Positions 63,719 to 64,000 of a stretch of 64,000 bases of DNA are shown here, piece after piece. Both the position numbers and the translations under genes were made by a program. The stretch is taken from the NCBI GenBank assembly GCA_023014485.1, contig JAJOZX010000937.1:261501-325500 (forward strand), written 5' to 3'. The stretch is from Bathynomus jamesi (Eukaryota > Arthropoda > Malacostraca > Isopoda > Cirolanidae). The first letter of the stretch is position 1, and each line of letters opens with the position of its first letter. The notes under the pieces are model-generated. The model saw only the letters and a list, made by a program, of their open reading frames with translations. It was not told the origin of the DNA and searched no databases.

Positions 63719-64000
63719 AGCGTATTGTAGAGTTTGCCCTTTACAACAGCGACGGGCGTGAAGTCAGGACGAGGCTGTCCTTGGGATTCGGGTCAGATGA
63801 TGGTGATGTGGAGAATTTTTGGGTAGTAGTGCCATTCAGGCGTTTGGCTGCTGAAGATGTAGAGTATATATTAGGTCGTATAATGCAGGCCTCCCAAAGT
63901 AGTATAGCCTTCAATATGGACAGCTTCACGGTAAATATTGACCGTGTATTCCGTGTTGCGGGTCATAGTGTCACACCTTACACTCCTAACTTCAATTCTC

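Larger units (their letters stand above)
47990..64000 (-). mobile_element. Polinton/Maverick copy C (inverted relative to B, runs off the window)
   Basis: The capsid module runs leftwards from 54018 to 48117 in the same order as B, and pPolB runs rightwards from about 54052. pPolB is interrupted by a hAT remnant and a BEL/Pao element and leaves the window at 64000 still in its N-terminal part. B and C share sequence past the protease into the exon array, so they were duplicated with their flank. Confidence 0.87.
54052..64000 (+). pseudogene. pPolB: pPolB of Polinton C, N-terminal part in three pieces
   Basis: Pieces at 54052-54447, 55447-55657 and 63724-64000 are colinear with the first 650 bp of copy B pPolB and are separated by the hAT and BEL/Pao insertions. 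The first piece encodes the acidic/Ser-Pro N-terminus (IIDITDEP, repeated KPSTSYATT phrases), the second LTRNRYIVRVDPRSM and the third DFWVVVPFRRLA-like sequence near 63815. The zinc, exonuclease and polymerase domains lie outside the window. The insertions and a stop at 54270 make it non-functional. Confidence 0.83.

Noticed and set aside
1..64000. CRISPR-like regularly spaced repeats
   Set aside because: All regular repeats are microsatellites, tandem units or exon/intron duplications in a eukaryotic context.

Overview
The window is a mobile-element-dense stretch of animal nuclear DNA, most likely from an arthropod and perhaps a decapod crustacean (inference). Reasons: spliceosomal exons with GT/AG borders, TATA-box plus TCAGT-type initiator core promoters, TTAGG-like repeats, very abundant (TA)n microsatellites, and many eukaryotic transposons (Polinton/Maverick, Tc1/mariner groups, hAT, BEL/Pao, CR1-like LINE). 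No bacterial gene, CRISPR array or convincing rRNA/tRNA gene was seen.

Backbone: three related Polinton/Maverick elements lie in alternating orientation. Polinton A (1-~8240) shows only its polymerase half: a broken protein-primed DNA polymerase B on + and two unknown downstream genes. Polinton B (~11340-27120) is nearly complete, with polymerase and downstream genes on - and a capsid module on + (packaging ATPase, small basic protein, conserved gene, integrase, minor capsid, basic core protein, major capsid, cysteine protease). Polinton C (~48000 to beyond 64000) has the same layout inverted. Most genes are broken. Apparently intact ones are the protease of B, the 107-residue gene of B and the ATPase of C.

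Between B and C is a second layer. On the - strand (33036 to 27164) and, mirrored, on the + strand (41472 to 47985) are parts of an unrecognised spliced gene. A first exon sits under a matching CCAAT/TATA/initiator promoter and is followed by homologous phase-2 exons with splice borders; four of the five best-preserved copies are uninterrupted. The whole B-to-C interval is a large inverted duplication centred near 37.2 kb, where a 63-bp perfect inverted repeat encloses a tRNA-like SINE. The A/B junction near 9.6 kb is also tail-to-tail, so the locus looks like alternately inverted copies of a Polinton-plus-exon-array unit.

Younger insertions decorate this backbone: a CR1-like LINE in A (4557-6037); a DD41D fold-back (8763-9389); a CACTG-ended DNA transposon at the end of B (11440-13747); two DD34E Tc1 copies (19676-21068, 37759-39150); DD37D (27399-29164) and DD37E (29904-31282, 46324-47695) elements in the introns; two decayed mariner derivatives (34722-35093, 35144-35792); a CxxH-type DDE transposon (42111-44808); a hAT remnant (54448-55446); and a young BEL/Pao retrotransposon with near-identical LTRs (55663-63718) inside the polymerase gene of C. 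Apart from the two Tc1 copies, which sit at non-equivalent places, the arms share no insertion, so the duplication probably predates them.
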